A DNA stretch of 64,000 nt from Epiperipatus broadwayi (lineage: Eukaryota; Onychophora; Udeonychophora; Euonychophora; Peripatidae): positions 2,035,501 through 2,099,500 of the forward strand of contig JAQFVV010006246.1 in the NCBI GenBank assembly GCA_028023455.1, read 5' to 3'. The position numbers and the translations under genes were made by a program. This document shows positions 23,525 to 36,099 of the stretch, in pieces (positions within the stretch are counted from its first letter, which is position 1; the number at the start of each line of letters is the position of its first letter). The notes under the pieces are model-generated. The model saw only the letters and a list, made by a program, of their open reading frames with translations, ran no database searches and had not been told where the DNA came from.

Positions 23525-23770
23525 AAATACATAGTTTATACTTATAAACTGCCATTTATTTTTATTAAATATGTAAATAATATTTTATAAAATGCAGACG
23601 GCATTTAAAATTAAATTGAGAGAGTGTGAGAGAGTGCAAATTTCTCAAGCGCTTGAGAAATTTGCACTCTCTCAATTTAATTTTTAAATATGTAGTTTAT
23701 ATTTATATACTGTCATTTATTTTATTAAATACATACTTTATACTTATATACTGCCATTTATTTTCTTCTC
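23525..23770. repeat. Short local repeats around a palindrome
   Basis: The block TAGTTTATACTTATAAACTG CCATTTATTTT recurs three times with small changes (about 23531, 23692 and 23745), interrupted by the perfect palindrome at 23627-23674. Confidence 0.6.
23627..23674. repeat. Perfect 48 bp palindrome
   Basis: Arms of 24 bp with no loop, centred between 23650 and 23651 (CTCAAGC|GCTTGAG). The left arm is preceded by an extra GAGAGAGTG copy. Could be a small fold-back insertion or an end-to-end joining product. Confidence 0.9.
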
Positions 23771-26700
23771 CAACAATTTATTTATCTGACTTTTCTCTTT
23801 TATTTTAAATATGTATATACAACAAAATAATCTAAATCAGTATTATTGTAGTGTCAAATGTCACTTCACAAACAAAACAATACTTAGAATTCTTATTATA
23901 AAGATTCCTACTTGTAAACTCTTTTTTATTTTCGTAATCTTTTCTCCATTTAAAAAAAAATTTTTTTTAACACTTTGCTTTTGCGTGATTTTTTATTTTT
24001 AATTACATTTAGTGGCCACACTTTTTTTCTATACTGGCCATGTTAGATAAGGCCCAACAAGTTTGGCATCAAAAATTTCCCATCTGCACCGGTTCATCCC
24101 TACCCTGATAAGATGAGCATGTACACATATCAAACATGACAGAAATATGGTGGCACACCAGGGTAAGAAATAATTTTAAATCTTTTTATGATCGTTTTGA
24201 TACAGTCATCGGGATGTTTATAAAAGTATTGACTCTTACATATCTTTGAAAGATTACTTTAATTTCAATCCTTCACACCACTCCCAGAAAGAGAAAGATT
24301 AATTCCCCTCCTGAAAGGATATGTAAAGCCAATAATAATATGAAATATAATGAAACAAACAAAATCTAATAGAAATAAACATCCAATGACCAAAGATTTA
24401 AATCCCAATGAGTATCTCATATGCCAGATCAGCGTTCTCTTTATCTCAGGTAAAGAAATGGGAAACTAAAATTCGCACAATTATCTAAGTGTTTTATTAT
24501 ATGAGAGAAAGAAACACGAATAAACCATCAAAGCAGTAAGGCGGTTCTATAATTATTAAAAAATATTTATAATCCTGTATCCCTTCACCAATTACCAAAA
24601 TAAATATAATAATAAACCCCAATGCATAATAAACAATACATATATATTGTGATGATCACACATACTGTGATCACACATGTGAACATTTCATATATGTATC
24701 GCATAATATTAAATGTGAGTTTTATATGTAAATTAATACATAGAAAATTAGATAAGAAATGTAGAGAAGAAAAGAAATATATTTTAAGATAGTGTGAATT
24801 AAAAAATCAAAATGGTGTAGTTGAGGAATGCAATTAAAAGCAGAATCAATTATAACAATTAAAGAAAGTGAAGGAAGGTAAGTGAACAAGATTCTTATCT
24901 TTCACCTTCCAAAGTCAACTTTTTAAAAAAATTTAAGAATAGTAAAGTTAAAGGAATATTAAAATAGGATCATCGAAGTTGATGATCAAGTCTTAAAGGG
25001 AAAAGTAAATAAAGAGGGGTTAATGATTGTAGAATTAGCAATCATAAAATTCGATCGTTGGTATAAATAAAATAGATAGATTTATAAAAAGGATAAAGAT
25101 CATCTCTTTAAACTACACATTGGGACGTCTGAAATATATGTATAGCTATGTAAAGGGAAGAAAGATATGTGTAAATAAGAAAATTATTTTATGAAAAAAG
25201 AAATGGAAAAGTAACAAAAAACAAATATTATGGAAGTAAAATAAAATAAAAAAAACAAGAAGAAAATTTGTATTTTATGAGAGAAAGTAAAATAAAGGTG
25301 TGAAATGTAATTAATGACATTCCAATGAACAATAAAAGAAGATAAGAAAAGGATTCTGGGACAAGACAGTAAGAAGTTGTGAAGGAAAGGAATCGTGTTT
25401 TAGTTCTTCTTGAGAGTCTGCTGAGCTGAAAGACAGATTAGTTTGAGAGCTGTTTTTTTATATATATAAACCAAACATACCAAGAATTTGAAGCATCGAG
25501 ACTGCAGGGGTAAGGGGCTACAAACGGACACCAGTTGATCCACGCCACCTTGGGTGTAATGTCATCTCACCCATGAAGTAACAGCAGAGATAGCGCCTGC
25601 CTGATGGTTCACCTTCCTTGTCATTGAAGCCGCAATGAATACGACAGAAGTAAGCTGCATGAAGGAATCCGAGCCGGATCCTAAGAACTACCATCTCTCC
25701 AAAAGAAGTGGAATAATCCACATGATGGTTCGCTAATTATTCGTTGAAGTCCAGAAAAACCTAGGTAATTAAACTTTAAATATATATCCTGCGTGCACAC
25801 ACTTTCTTAAAATGGCCAAAAGAAATTATAATGCAATTGTAAATTTAAATCTTGGTGAACAAATAATCAGTAGGTTTTCTATAACAAATAATACGTGGAG
25901 AAAAAGAATTTAAGCTATAGAATATCTACATATAAATTAAGAACAATTATTATTTAGTGTGAATGGTTGAATGAAATGTAATCTGTATTATTCTAATGAT
26001 TTCTTATTTTGTGTTTAAATATTATATCTTAAGTGTGTATTTTAATGTATTGTATTAAACAGTATTTATTAATGAATAGCTCTTTACGTCTCGTCTTTCT
26101 TTCTCCACCATACTAATTAGAATGATATACCCATAGAGATTATCAAATATTAAGTAGACATTAATTCTAGAAAAAGGTACACGTGTCAATCTAGTACAAT
26201 AACATTAAATCTCGTAAATTTTATAAATATTTCAAGCGCTGGATGGTTTCTTTAAATCATTCTTATGAATGAGTATCCAGCAGCCAAGGAGCATCTGATC
26301 GGGAAAAATAATACTGGAATATTACATTGGTAATCCCAGTATTCGATCAGGAATATAGACTTAAATAATTCGTCTATATTGGCTTCTTGCTTGACGTGAC
26401 AGTTGTGTCGAGTAAAAGTTTAAAGTTAGAAACTTATTATTATGAGAAAAAACGTAAATCTGTTACAATATATATATATGAGACCATTATAGTTATTTTA
26501 ATAAAGAAAGAGAATGTAAAAATATAAAACATAAAGAATCAACTAATGATAAAGTGGTCTGAGAATCATAAACTCGCACACGAATATATTTCGCAAACAC
26601 TGAATAGTAATTAAAATATTATCTTAATGAAAGAAATACACAAATAAAAGACATATATATTATACATTGTTATATATATGAAATTACTAGAATAAAAATA

Positions 26701-26800
26701 ATAGTAATAAGAGTACCACATAAAGTCTATCGTACTTCTCTGGGTTTTGAGTAGGCCATGTATCTGTTCATCCAAGATGGCAGGGACTTCTCTTTAACAC
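23771..26800 (+). other. Intron region with unresolved repeat-like sequence
   Basis: No gene is recognised. Near 24010-24330 and 26230-26420 the base composition rises and the sequence looks like parts of old LTR or DNA elements (for example TTCCCCTCCTGAAAGG at 24303 as a possible polypurine-type tract), but no matching repeat pair was found. A GATCACACATACTGTGATCA inverted repeat lies at about 24653-24672. Confidence 0.3.
25500..25740. other. GC-rich island in an AT-rich intron
   Basis: About 240 bp with far more G and C than its neighbours. It contains GGATCAACTGG on the minus strand and a 67-codon minus frame with GEMTLHPRWRGSTG. The composition and clear ends suggest a young insertion or part of an LTR/SINE-like repeat. 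No family assigned. Confidence 0.35.
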
Positions 26801-26812
26801 AACATCATTCGG

Positions 26813-26930
26813 CAGCTTTTATAATCATTTGGTGGCTGGATTCAGGAGATATTTCTGATGATATTGCTCAACAGCTTTCATGATCATTTGATGGCTGGAT
26901 TCAGGAGACATTTCTGATGGCAGCAGCAGA
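26813..26930. repeat. Two-copy 59 bp tandem repeat
   Basis: Units begin CAGCTTT at 26813 and 26872 and share ATCATTTG(G/A)TGGCTGGATT and CAGGAGA(T/C)ATTTCTGATG. The surrounding 26750-27120 sequence is less AT-rich and looks like an old repeat. Confidence 0.75.
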
Positions 26931-27120
26931 GCTGGGTGGGCATGCTGACTGGGGTTCCTACCCCATGACTATTTCACTGACACGAGTACCTTTGTGTTTC
27001 AAATATCAGCACTTTCCAGAAAACTCAGTTCTGTGCTGCACTAATAATAATTGGCTAATTGGAAACCATCTTGAAGTAGTTTATTTACTCATCTGCGTGA
27101 TATGAAATATATAGAATTGG

Positions 27121-27797
27121 AACGGCTGTCTCTGTTATGTTCAACTCCAACTCTAAGTTTATGCAAGCAAGTTCAAATAAATCCAGTAAGTTAACATAAA
27201 TGAGTGGATGATTGACTGATTCAGTCAGTGAGTGACTGACTCAGAGAGAGTTAGAGAGAGTGATTGTCTGAGTGTCCGAATTCCCCCCCCCCAAACACCT
27301 GATGAACAGCTTATATAGCTCACTCATTACAATCCCAATCTAGGTCTCCCTCTGAAACACATTTAATTAGCTAATTTTGACTTTTGTTAATGGATTCATA
27401 CAATGCGTGAAGCATTACTATGATATCCACTAATTAATCTCAAGAATTTATTTATTTTTAATTCAATTTTCTTTCTACTCTGACCATTATCTGATTCAAC
27501 ATACAAAAAATAAAAATAAAAATTGGTTATATAAGATATTTGCTGATAATCAGATTACACTTAAAGTATATTTTAAATCAAATTAAATATCTTTCCCCAC
27601 CCACATTAACATAAATTTCAACGAACTCTTTTGTTGAGTTGAAATATTTGATAATTAAAAAAAAGAAACAAAATTACTTATCTACTAAAAATATAATTGC
27701 CCTTATGCTTTTCGTAAAACAATGACCCCCTCCCCCGCCCGCTTAAATGCGTTTGTGGAAAAAAACAACTAATAAAACTCTTGATTTAAAATTACCT
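27121..27797. other. Intron, low-complexity tracts
   Basis: Contains GACTGACT/GAGAGAG-type tracts near 27225-27270 and a C10 run near 27286. No gene. Confidence 0.5.
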
Positions 27798-27805
27798 ATA
27801 TGTTG

Positions 27806-30632
27806 ATGACGACTTTTTATTTAGGTACTTACAACTGCAGATCACTTTCAAGTGAAGGAAGATTGCAAGAGTTAGAAGAAGAACTGTCTTATATTAAATG
27901 GGACATTATTGGACTTTGTGAAGTTAGAAGAAAAGGTGAAGAAACAATTGATTTAAAAAGTGGACATATACTCTACTATAAAGCACAAATATTGGAAATA
28001 CAAGTGGAGTAGGATTCATTATAAATAAAAAATGGAAGAATAACATTGTGGAGATTGATGGTGTATCAGACAGAGTGGCAAGATTAGTTTTACAACTTAA
28101 TAGCAGATACCAAATACAGATAATTCAGGTTTATGCCCCAACAAGTTCTCATAGTGATGAAGTTATAGAAGATTTTTATATGGATGTACAAAAGGCTTTT
28201 GATCAGAGTAAACAACATTTTAAAATTGTTATGGGAGACTTTAATGCTAGAATTGGTAAACAAATGAAAGATGAAAAAGCTGTAGGTAGGTTTGGTTATG
28301 GTAATAGAAATGAGAGAGGACATAGACTTGTGGAGTTTGCAGAAAAAGAAAAACTTTATATTATGAATTCTTTTTTTTGAGAAAAATGTTAAAAGGAAAT
28401 GGACATGGAAGCATCCAAATGAAGGTACAGCAGAATTGGATTATATTTTGACTAACCGAAAATATATATTTCAAGATTGTAATGTTCTTAATAAATTTAA
28501 CACAGGAAGTGATTACCGATTAGTAAGATGTAAAATACGTGTTAATGCAAAACTAGAGAGACAAAAATTATTAAGAAAAACAATATTTACAGTTGATATT
28601 CCTAATCTTCAGAAACATTCTAATGAATTTAAATTAGAACATACAAATCGGTTTCAAGTATTAGTAAATTTTAAACATGATTCAGATTTGAATGACATTA
28701 ATAGGAAAATAAGCGATACACTTTTAAAAACTGCAACAAAGATAGCTGGTAGAAAAAAGCAGCAATTGACCAGTAAAATTTCTACTGAGACTAGAGAATT
28801 TATGAAGAAAAGAAGGAATATGAGGATATACAACAATGGTGCATTAAAAAAGATTGAATATCTCGAATTTTGTAAAATGGTGCGGAAAAGAGTTGAAAAT
28901 GATATAAGAAAGTATAATTGTGAACTAGCAAGGAAAGCTGTAGAAGAGAAGAAAAGTCTAAAGGGTGTAAAACAACATTTTGGTATTGATATGAAATTTA
29001 TATCTGCAATAAGAAAAAAAGATGGCATTATTACTAAAAAGAGAGATGACATCATAAAATCTATAGAAGACTTCTATCAAGAATTATATAGTAATAAAGA
29101 ACAAGTGCCTCCTATACCTATTATATCTTCCGAATTGCCCAGAATTTTGAATGAGAAAGTGAGACATGCAATTAAATTTATGAAGAAAGGGAAGGCTCCA
29201 GGTAATGATGGAATTGTAATTGATATATTAAAAGAAGCAGATGAAGAAATAGAAATTTTTTTAGCAAAGATACCAAATGTCTAAATGATAAAGATGTACC
29301 AGATGATTGGAAGAATGCAGTATTAATATTAATATTTAAAAAAGGTGATAAAGAAGATATTAGAAATTACAGACCTATCAGTCTTTTATCAGTTTTATAC
29401 AAAATTTTTACTAAGATAATTACAACTCGTCTACAGAAAACACTGGATTTCCACCAACCAAGAGAACAAGCTGGATTTAAAAGTGGTTTTAGTACAGTAG
29501 ATCATATCCAGGTATTGAGAGAAATTATATAAAGGACAAATAAATATGAGTTGCCATTATGCTTAGGATTTGTAGACTATGAAAAGGCATTTGATTCTAT
29601 AAACATTTCTTCAGTGATTAAAGCATTGGATCATCAACGTGTAGATCCAGGATATTGTCATATTTTGAAGAATATTTATAAAAATGCAACAGCAACAATT
29701 AGATTACATAATGATAGTAGGAAAACATTAAAAAGGGTGTAAAACAGGGTGACTCCATATCTCCAAAACTTTTTACAGCAGTGCTGCAAGAAGTATTTTG
29801 TGGATTAAAATGGGAAGCTAAAGGAGTGAAAGTAAATGGAGATTATTTAAGTCATTTAGATTTTGCAGATGATGTAGTTGTTTTTGCAAATAATACTTTA
29901 GAGCTACAGGGAATGTTGCAGGAGTTATTAGATGAAAGTAGGACTAAAGATAAATGTTAAAAAGACTAAAGTAATGTTTAATAAATTTTTTCAAAATATG
30001 AAAATAAAGATTGATTATGATGAGTTAGAAGAAGTTAACAGTTACAAATACCTTGGTCAGATTATTAGTACAGATGAAAATATAATGGATGAAATTAATC
30101 ATAGAATTAAACTTGGTTGGAGTGCTTTTGGTAGAAATAACTTGATACTAAAAGGAAATATGCCTATGTGTTTGAAAAGGAAGGTTTTTAATAAATGTGT
30201 TTTGCCAGTTCTTACTTATGGATCTGAGACTTGGACACTTAATAGAAGAGCAATACAGAGACTTCAAACCACTCAAAGAAGTATGGAGAGATGCATGTTG
30301 GGAGTAACAAGAAGAGATCGAAAACGCAATGTATGGGTAAGAAAACAAACAGGTGTTACTGACCTCATTGAAAAAATTAAAAGACTGAAGTGGAGTTGGG
30401 CTGGACATATTGTTAGAAGAGATGATAACAGATGGACAATTGAAATTTTAAACTGGATTCCAAGAGATTGTAAAAGACCCAGAAAGAGACCACATGTGAG
30501 ATGGATAGATGAAATAAGAAAGTCTGCAGGAGTGATGTGGAGAAAAGAAGCTAAAGATAGGAAAAGATGGATTGAACTTGGAGAGACCTTCATCCTGCAG
30601 TGGATTGATAATGGTTGATGATGATGATGATG
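27806..30632 (+). mobile_element. RTE-type non-LTR retrotransposon, copy B (5' truncated)
   Basis: Same family as copies A and C. It begins just upstream of the endonuclease and ends in a (TGATGA)n tail. An 8 bp direct repeat ATATGTTG flanks it (27798-27805 and 30633-30640), giving a length of 2827 bp. It lies in the + orientation inside the host intron. Confidence 0.9.
27818..30618 (+). pseudogene. RTE endonuclease-reverse transcriptase, multiply broken
   Basis: Compared with copies A and C it has a base lost near 27,985 (AAAGCACAAATATT), an extra T in a T-run near 28,372, bases lost near 29,268, a stop at about 29,529, bases lost near 29,720 and about 8 bp lost near 29,938. The endonuclease keeps VYAPTSSHSDE and VMGDFNARIGKQ; the last motif of the endonuclease has TGSDYRLV where the other copies have TGSDHRLV, so the catalytic His is changed to Tyr. 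The RT keeps FVDYEKAFDSI and a DFADDVVVF box. The final frame (29932-30618) carries the conserved RTE C-terminus. Clearly inactive. Confidence 0.9.
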
Positions 30633-30943
30633 ATATGTTGGAACTTTTAAATATTTCCATTTCTTTCTACAAGCATTTAACAGCAAAAAATATAAATACA
30701 AATTACGCATAAACATCTTTGCGTTTATTTTTAAAAAATAAAAATGAACATAAAAACATAATAAAAATTTATTATAAGCATATGCTAATACATTGAATTA
30801 TAAATTATAAACCTTAACTATTGGCTTTTCTTGTATGCGCAAGTATATGATATATCCACAGACATCTCTCACTTATTTTATAACCTGTTTTAATTTTAAT
30901 TTATATAGAGGGTACATATCCTTTCTTTTAATGGCTTTATTAC

Positions 30944-31041
30944 ATGTTCTCGGCCATTTTCTTACGTAATACTGTCTTATGCTTGACCATACAAAGTGGG
31001 CCTTTCATAATATATTTTACCCTGCCAATAGGAGCACAATC
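30944..31041 (-). pseudogene. Exon-like fragment of an unrecognised gene
   Basis: A 98 bp minus-strand stretch is bounded by an acceptor-like CATATCTTCTAAG and a donor-like GTAATA. It is open and reads DCAPIGRVKYIMKGPLCMVK and then HKTVLRKKMAEN. The stretch is richer in GC than the flanks and looks like a real coding exon. I do not recognise the protein. It is antisense to the cubilin-like gene and no partner exon was found nearby, so it may be a relic carried in by a repeat or retrocopy. Confidence 0.3.
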
Positions 31042-31907
31042 CTTAGAAGATATGACAAGTCCCTACATTGGAATATACTATAACTTTATTTAGGTACAAT
31101 TTAATACTTTTATTATTTCGAAACTATAGTTAATATTAGTTAATTGTGAGACCCACTTATCCTATTAACAAGATTACATACCCTTTAACATTTAATAAAT
31201 AATGAAGTATTCATCAAATAGCAGAAGAATACCTAGACACTCCTCCTTATTCAGTATCAACATATTCCCATGACTAACAATAATACTTAAATAAATAGAA
31301 TAAAACATTTATAATTATTAAATTTAAGTTAACCTACTCAATAAGTTAGTATTATCATTTTATTATTATTACTTTTATAAGATTATCATTAAAAATAACC
31401 ATAATAACAATAATATACTAAGGAGATCTCAGTATTATCATTGATTTTAATTAGCTATTTATACCACTTATAAAATATCAAGAGGGATTTTATTTAACTC
31501 TATAGGTACTGTGTTTTGAGATGACTTATAACATCCATAATTAAAACTATATTACTACTTTATATTTCATTTATTTCCAAGATTTTTTGCAGATGTTTAA
31601 ATATGTGGATAACAACAAATCTTATATACTATTTGTATTTATTTATATACACATATGCTATGACATAATTTAATTGCAAAATTATAATATACCAACAAAA
31701 ATAATTAACAGCAAATTAGAATAATATAGTTATGAAAAATGCAATACCAAAATAAATTGAGAGAGAATTGTAAGTCTGAGTGCTTACTGAGTATATATAT
31801 GAAGGATTAGAGATGATGAAATGGGTAACTGAAAAACACTTCATGATGCCATTAATACAAGAATGCAGTCCACAAACCTTACAAATTGAGATTTATAATT
31901 TTTGATT

Positions 31908-32019
31908 ATTTTTTTTCATATATCATAGCATTGGCTGGGACACAAACCCACAACCATCTGCAACCAACTACTTGCTTGCAAGGCGGCTGCGATGACCTCT
32001 CGGCTAACAACGCTTGACA
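31908..32019 (-). mobile_element. tRNA-derived SINE or tRNA retropseudogene
   Basis: On the minus strand an RNA polymerase III box A (TAGCCGAGAGG, 31996-32006) lies about 48 nt upstream of a box B-like GGTTTGTGTCC (31938-31948). The element ends in an A-rich tail (GAAAAAAAATAAT). It is flanked by an exact 11 bp direct repeat AATTTTTGATT (31897-31907 and 32020-32030), the mark of LINE-driven insertion. The length, 112 bp, is short for a SINE. The fold of a working tRNA is not maintained. Confidence 0.8.
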
Positions 32020-32030
32020 AATTTTTGATT

Positions 32031-32907
32031 TTTTAAAATCATGGATTGTGATTCTATAAGTATAGAGTGAAAGGCGCATAATGATCTTTTATCTTTTTAT
32101 GAATGAAAGAAGGATTGGTTTTACAACTTTTTACTACAAATATTTTTTTTTCTTTCCTAAAACAAAAAATACATTGTATTTATGAACCTGATTTGCAGTA
32201 TATTATAGAACGATACATATAATACAATTAAGATGTAGCTTTTATTATCTCTTTCACAAAAGATAAATCTTTAAATACAACTGTAAATTAATGCAGCTGG
32301 GTTAAACTGAATATTTTACATAAATTCAGTAATTTTTTTGAACATATAAGTGCAAATAAACATTGAATCAATGCTTTGATTAAAAAAGAAAAACAGAAAA
32401 AAAATCATTGTTCTGATGTTAGTCTTATTAATTTGCATATATTTGCTATATTATTATTCTTTTAGTATGTATGTTTTATAACTAAATACAAAATAGTACT
32501 TAAGGCAAACTTAACTCGTGCTAAAAAAGTCTTACATTCTTAAAAATTTAGAGTTCCCCTGTAATTTTATCTAAATGTTTAAAAATTGCCAAATTTTGGT
32601 AGCTGTTGTTATGATATTGCATCTATTTCTTTAAAAAGGTCTAAATTTTTCTTTTGTTGAAATGTATTTATACTTTTGTTTACATTCATTAATTTCTTTA
32701 TGTTGTCAGAATTAAAAACTATTAATCATGAATAAACAATCTTTTAAAACTATTCAACATGAGAGTCATTTTTGGCTTTTTTGCAATATAAAAATATTTT
32801 ACTATTTTATATAAGACGGAGGAGACCAATATATTGTAATAATTAATGTATATTTATTTTTCTTATTTGTTATTAGTAAACTAAATTGTACTATTAAATA
32901 TATTTAG
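32031..32907 (+). other. Intron end, AT-rich
   Basis: No coding content. It ends with the TAAATATATTTAG acceptor of the next host exon. Confidence 0.6.
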
Positions 32908-33088
32908 CTTAAAGATCACCGTTTGCAGTGTATATGCAACCCAGGTTACTCGGGACCAACTTGCATTATAAATATCAATGAGTGTGCAAATAATCGATGC
33001 CACAATCATGGTACCTGTGTTGACCAAATTAATGGTTTTGAGTGTGAATGCCCATTACGTTTCACAGGACGCTATTGCGAAAGATCAG
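32908..33088 (+). CDS. Cubilin-like gene, EGF / calcium-binding EGF exon
   Basis: Exon bounded by TATATTTAG and GTATGTG. It begins in phase 0, matching the end of the exon at 20986-21107, and ends with one base of a split codon (phase 1). It first completes the preceding EGF repeat (LQCICNPGYSGPTC) and then encodes a full EGF repeat with NINECANNRCHNHGTC, CVDQINGFECEC and GRYC. The N-x-N-E-C start and the C-x-D-x4-F-x-C pattern fit the calcium-binding, hydroxylatable EGF consensus. The next exon begins in phase 1 with a CUB domain. The order EGF, cbEGF, CUB is that of cubilin at its EGF-to-CUB border. Confidence 0.9.
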
Positions 33089-34084
33089 GTATGTGATTTT
33101 ATAATTTATTAAAAATTAATTTATTTTTATACTGATATCTTAGATAGATTTCAGAAACTTAATTGCAAAGATATTAATTTTTAAATGCCTAGAAAAACTT
33201 AAAAAAAAAAAAGAAAAAAACTTTATTAAGTAAAAACTGAATCAAAGGCTTATTATATACCTGTGTCTATATATATAATATATAGGGTATAATAAGCCTG
33301 TGTTTCAGTTATTACATTGTAGAGATGTCTGCCCATCCTTGCATATGTATTAAATGGATTATGTCCTGTACATGTGGGGTTCAGATTGACCTTAGGTCAA
33401 CATGGGTGTGACAAGAATCTCAGCTTCTGGGTGGCCTTTGAGCATTCCAATATCAGATTTTCAATTGGATGGATGGTTGAAGAGTTGGAGTGTGGAGTAG
33501 ATTGAAGCCTGTCCATTAAAGTGTGAAGATTGTCTATCTTAATATATATCTGTGCACTTATAGTATATATGTGTAGAGATGATAATCTGGACCAACTGAT
33601 GATTGCTGGTTTAGCATGAAATACATATATTGGTGATTATTTATCTTTTCAACATATATGTGTTAAAGTGTATCAGTGTTATTAGATAGAGAGGAGAGTG
33701 TTGGGTCGTATGAAAGTCTGTGCTCATATACCCTATTTATTAAGTAAAGCAAAATATGTTTTAACTTATTTCTACTTCCATAAATATTATTATTAATTTA
33801 TCCAGGGATATTTGTTTTATAATTTTTTAGCACAAAGTAAAATATGAAATTTACAATCTTGATTTGAATGTTTTTTGAAATTTATTTACTACAATACATA
33901 ATGTTACAAAAAATCAATTTGAATAAAAATATAATGTATATTCTTATGATTACTATTTTAAAATTGTGTCTATCTATCTTTCTATACAACATTTTCAGAT
34001 TTTGTGCCCACATTACCAATTAAATCACATTTTAATATTATAATTCTTTTTCTTCTTCTCATTCTTCTTCTTCTACAATTATTT
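33089..34084 (+). other. Intron start, AT-rich with small inverted repeat
   Basis: The first kilobase of the 28.3 kb intron. An inverted repeat AGGCTTATTATA ... TATAATAAGCCT lies at about 33247-33296 around a TATATA centre. The segment 33300-33730 is less AT-rich and may be an old interspersed repeat. No ORF supported. Confidence 0.5.
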
Positions 34085-36095
34085 AAAAACTCCAAACAAG
34101 AAAAATATTGTGGTGTGCGGAATTTACAAGTAAAAATAACAAATTAAACAAAAATAAATAAAAATACAACCAAAAACTGAAAATAAAAAAGAACAGTTTA
34201 GAAAATAAATAAAATTAATTAAGTAAATAAAATAAATGCCAAAATTAATACATATTACACAACCATTGACATAAATATTTTTTGAAAGATACACAAAAAA
34301 TATTATACAGATCAATTGAACACTCATATATAAATTTATTAAATAACTTTGACCCAGAATAACCATATTGTCTTCTACTAGATTCCTTAAAAAAATTTGG
34401 TAAAGGTAATTGAAATTTATTAGAAAGATGAGTATTTAGAACATAAACTCTAGAATTCAGAAAAAGTTTAGCACAAAAAAATATCAAAAATAACTCTATA
34501 TTGATATAAGTGATTTACATCAAATAAACCAAATGCAACATAAATATCTCGAACAGAAGAGGAACGAGATCTACCAAAAATAATGTGCAAAGTATAATTT
34601 TGTAAAACATGCAAAGAAGATAAAATATATGGAGAAGCATTACCCCAAATAATGATATTATAAGATAAAATACTCTGATAACTAGCAATGTAAATAAAAA
34701 TGAGAGCAGACTTAGGAAGAAATTTAACTAAATAATAAAACATATAATTTAAATTACGTAACTGCTGACAAAGATAGATAATATGATCTGACCAGAACAA
34801 TCTGGAGTCAATATATATACCCAAATAACAATAATTATCTACCAAAGGAATATTCTCACAAGTGCATATACTATTAAAATGCAAAATATAGTTACAGCAA
34901 ATTTTAATCTTAAGAGAGAAAAAAGTATGCTTGTAAGAAAAAAGAATACCTTTTGTTTTATTTAACTTGACCAACAGTGAATTATATGCCAGCCAATTAC
35001 CAACTGAGTCCAAATCCTCATTCACTAATTTTTCAAGAAGACTATAAGAAATAGCATTACAGGATAAAGCAATATCAGCAAAACCAAAAATCTTAGAATG
35101 TAATTTCAGTGAAAATAAATCATTAATATAAATTAAAAACAATAGAGGACCAAGTACTGAATCTTGCAGAACTCCACAATTAATCAAGACCACATCACTG
35201 ACAATACCATAAATATTAGTAAACTGTTTTCTATCATTTAAATAACTCTCCAACCAACTACCAATAGAACCACGAAAACCATACAAGTAGCAATGTTTAA
35301 TCAAAATATTATGATTAACAGAATCAAATGCTTTAGATAAATCAAGATAAATAGCCAATGTTTTAAGTTCCTGATCCAATGAAGATGTTAAATAATGAAC
35401 ATGATGTTTTAAAGCATCTAATGTACTTCTACCAGGAAGAAAATCATATTGATAGTCAGATAAAATTTTATTTTTAAACAGAAATGACAGCATTTGATCC
35501 TTAACAATCAGTTCCAATAATTAAAAAAAACAAAACAGAAATAATAGCAATTGGCATATAATTAACCATAAGAGTAGAATCACCCTTCTTATAAACAGGA
35601 GTAATAACATTAACTTTCAAACATTCTGGAAATGATCCAGACTGTAAAGATAAATTAAATAAATTAACCAAAACAGGCAAAAATGCAACCTTATTTTTTT
35701 AAGCATCTTAGGTGTTAAACCATCTAGTCCGAAAGAAGTGACATTTTTTAAACTATCAATTGCTACAGACAACTGAGATTCAGAAACATCAGAATATAAA
35801 AAAGAATTCAAACTTGAATAAGAAGACAAAATCTGTTCAGGCATATCATGCATTGATAAATTTGAAAAATACTCATTAAACCCATCAGGTAAATATTTTT
35901 CATTATTGTGTAACTCAATTAAATTTTCATTGTATTTAATACATTTAATACTATTAGGAGAAGATTTTTTAATCAAAGAATTTATTGTTCTCCATTTCAA
36001 AGAAACATTTTTATCACTAAAAAATTCTTGATAATATCTAAACTTCAACTTTCTAATATCACACTTAATTTCGACATTAAGTTTTTTAAAAATAA
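34085..36095 (-). pseudogene. LINE reverse transcriptase, second copy (5' truncated, several frameshifts)
   Basis: CR1/Jockey-group non-LTR retrotransposon on the minus strand. It starts in the region before the RT (CDIRKLKFRYYQEFFSDKNV), continues through LDGLTPKMLKK, PVYKKGDSTLMVNY, FLPGRSTLDALKHHV, LAIYLDLSKAFDSVNHNIL and SVLGPLLFLIYINDLFSL. The catalytic box reads FGFADIALSC: the second Asp of the FADD motif is replaced, so polymerase activity is lost. Frameshifts occur near 35,620, 35,520 and 34,480. The end at about 34,085 precedes GAAGAA-type repeats that may be its tail. Its start joins directly the 3' tail of the first LINE (36100-36290). Confidence 0.85.
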
Positions 36096-36099
36096 TAAT

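Noticed and set aside
31908-32019. Functional tRNA gene
   Set aside because: Box B deviates, the cloverleaf does not hold, and the A-rich tail with target duplication shows a retrotransposed copy.
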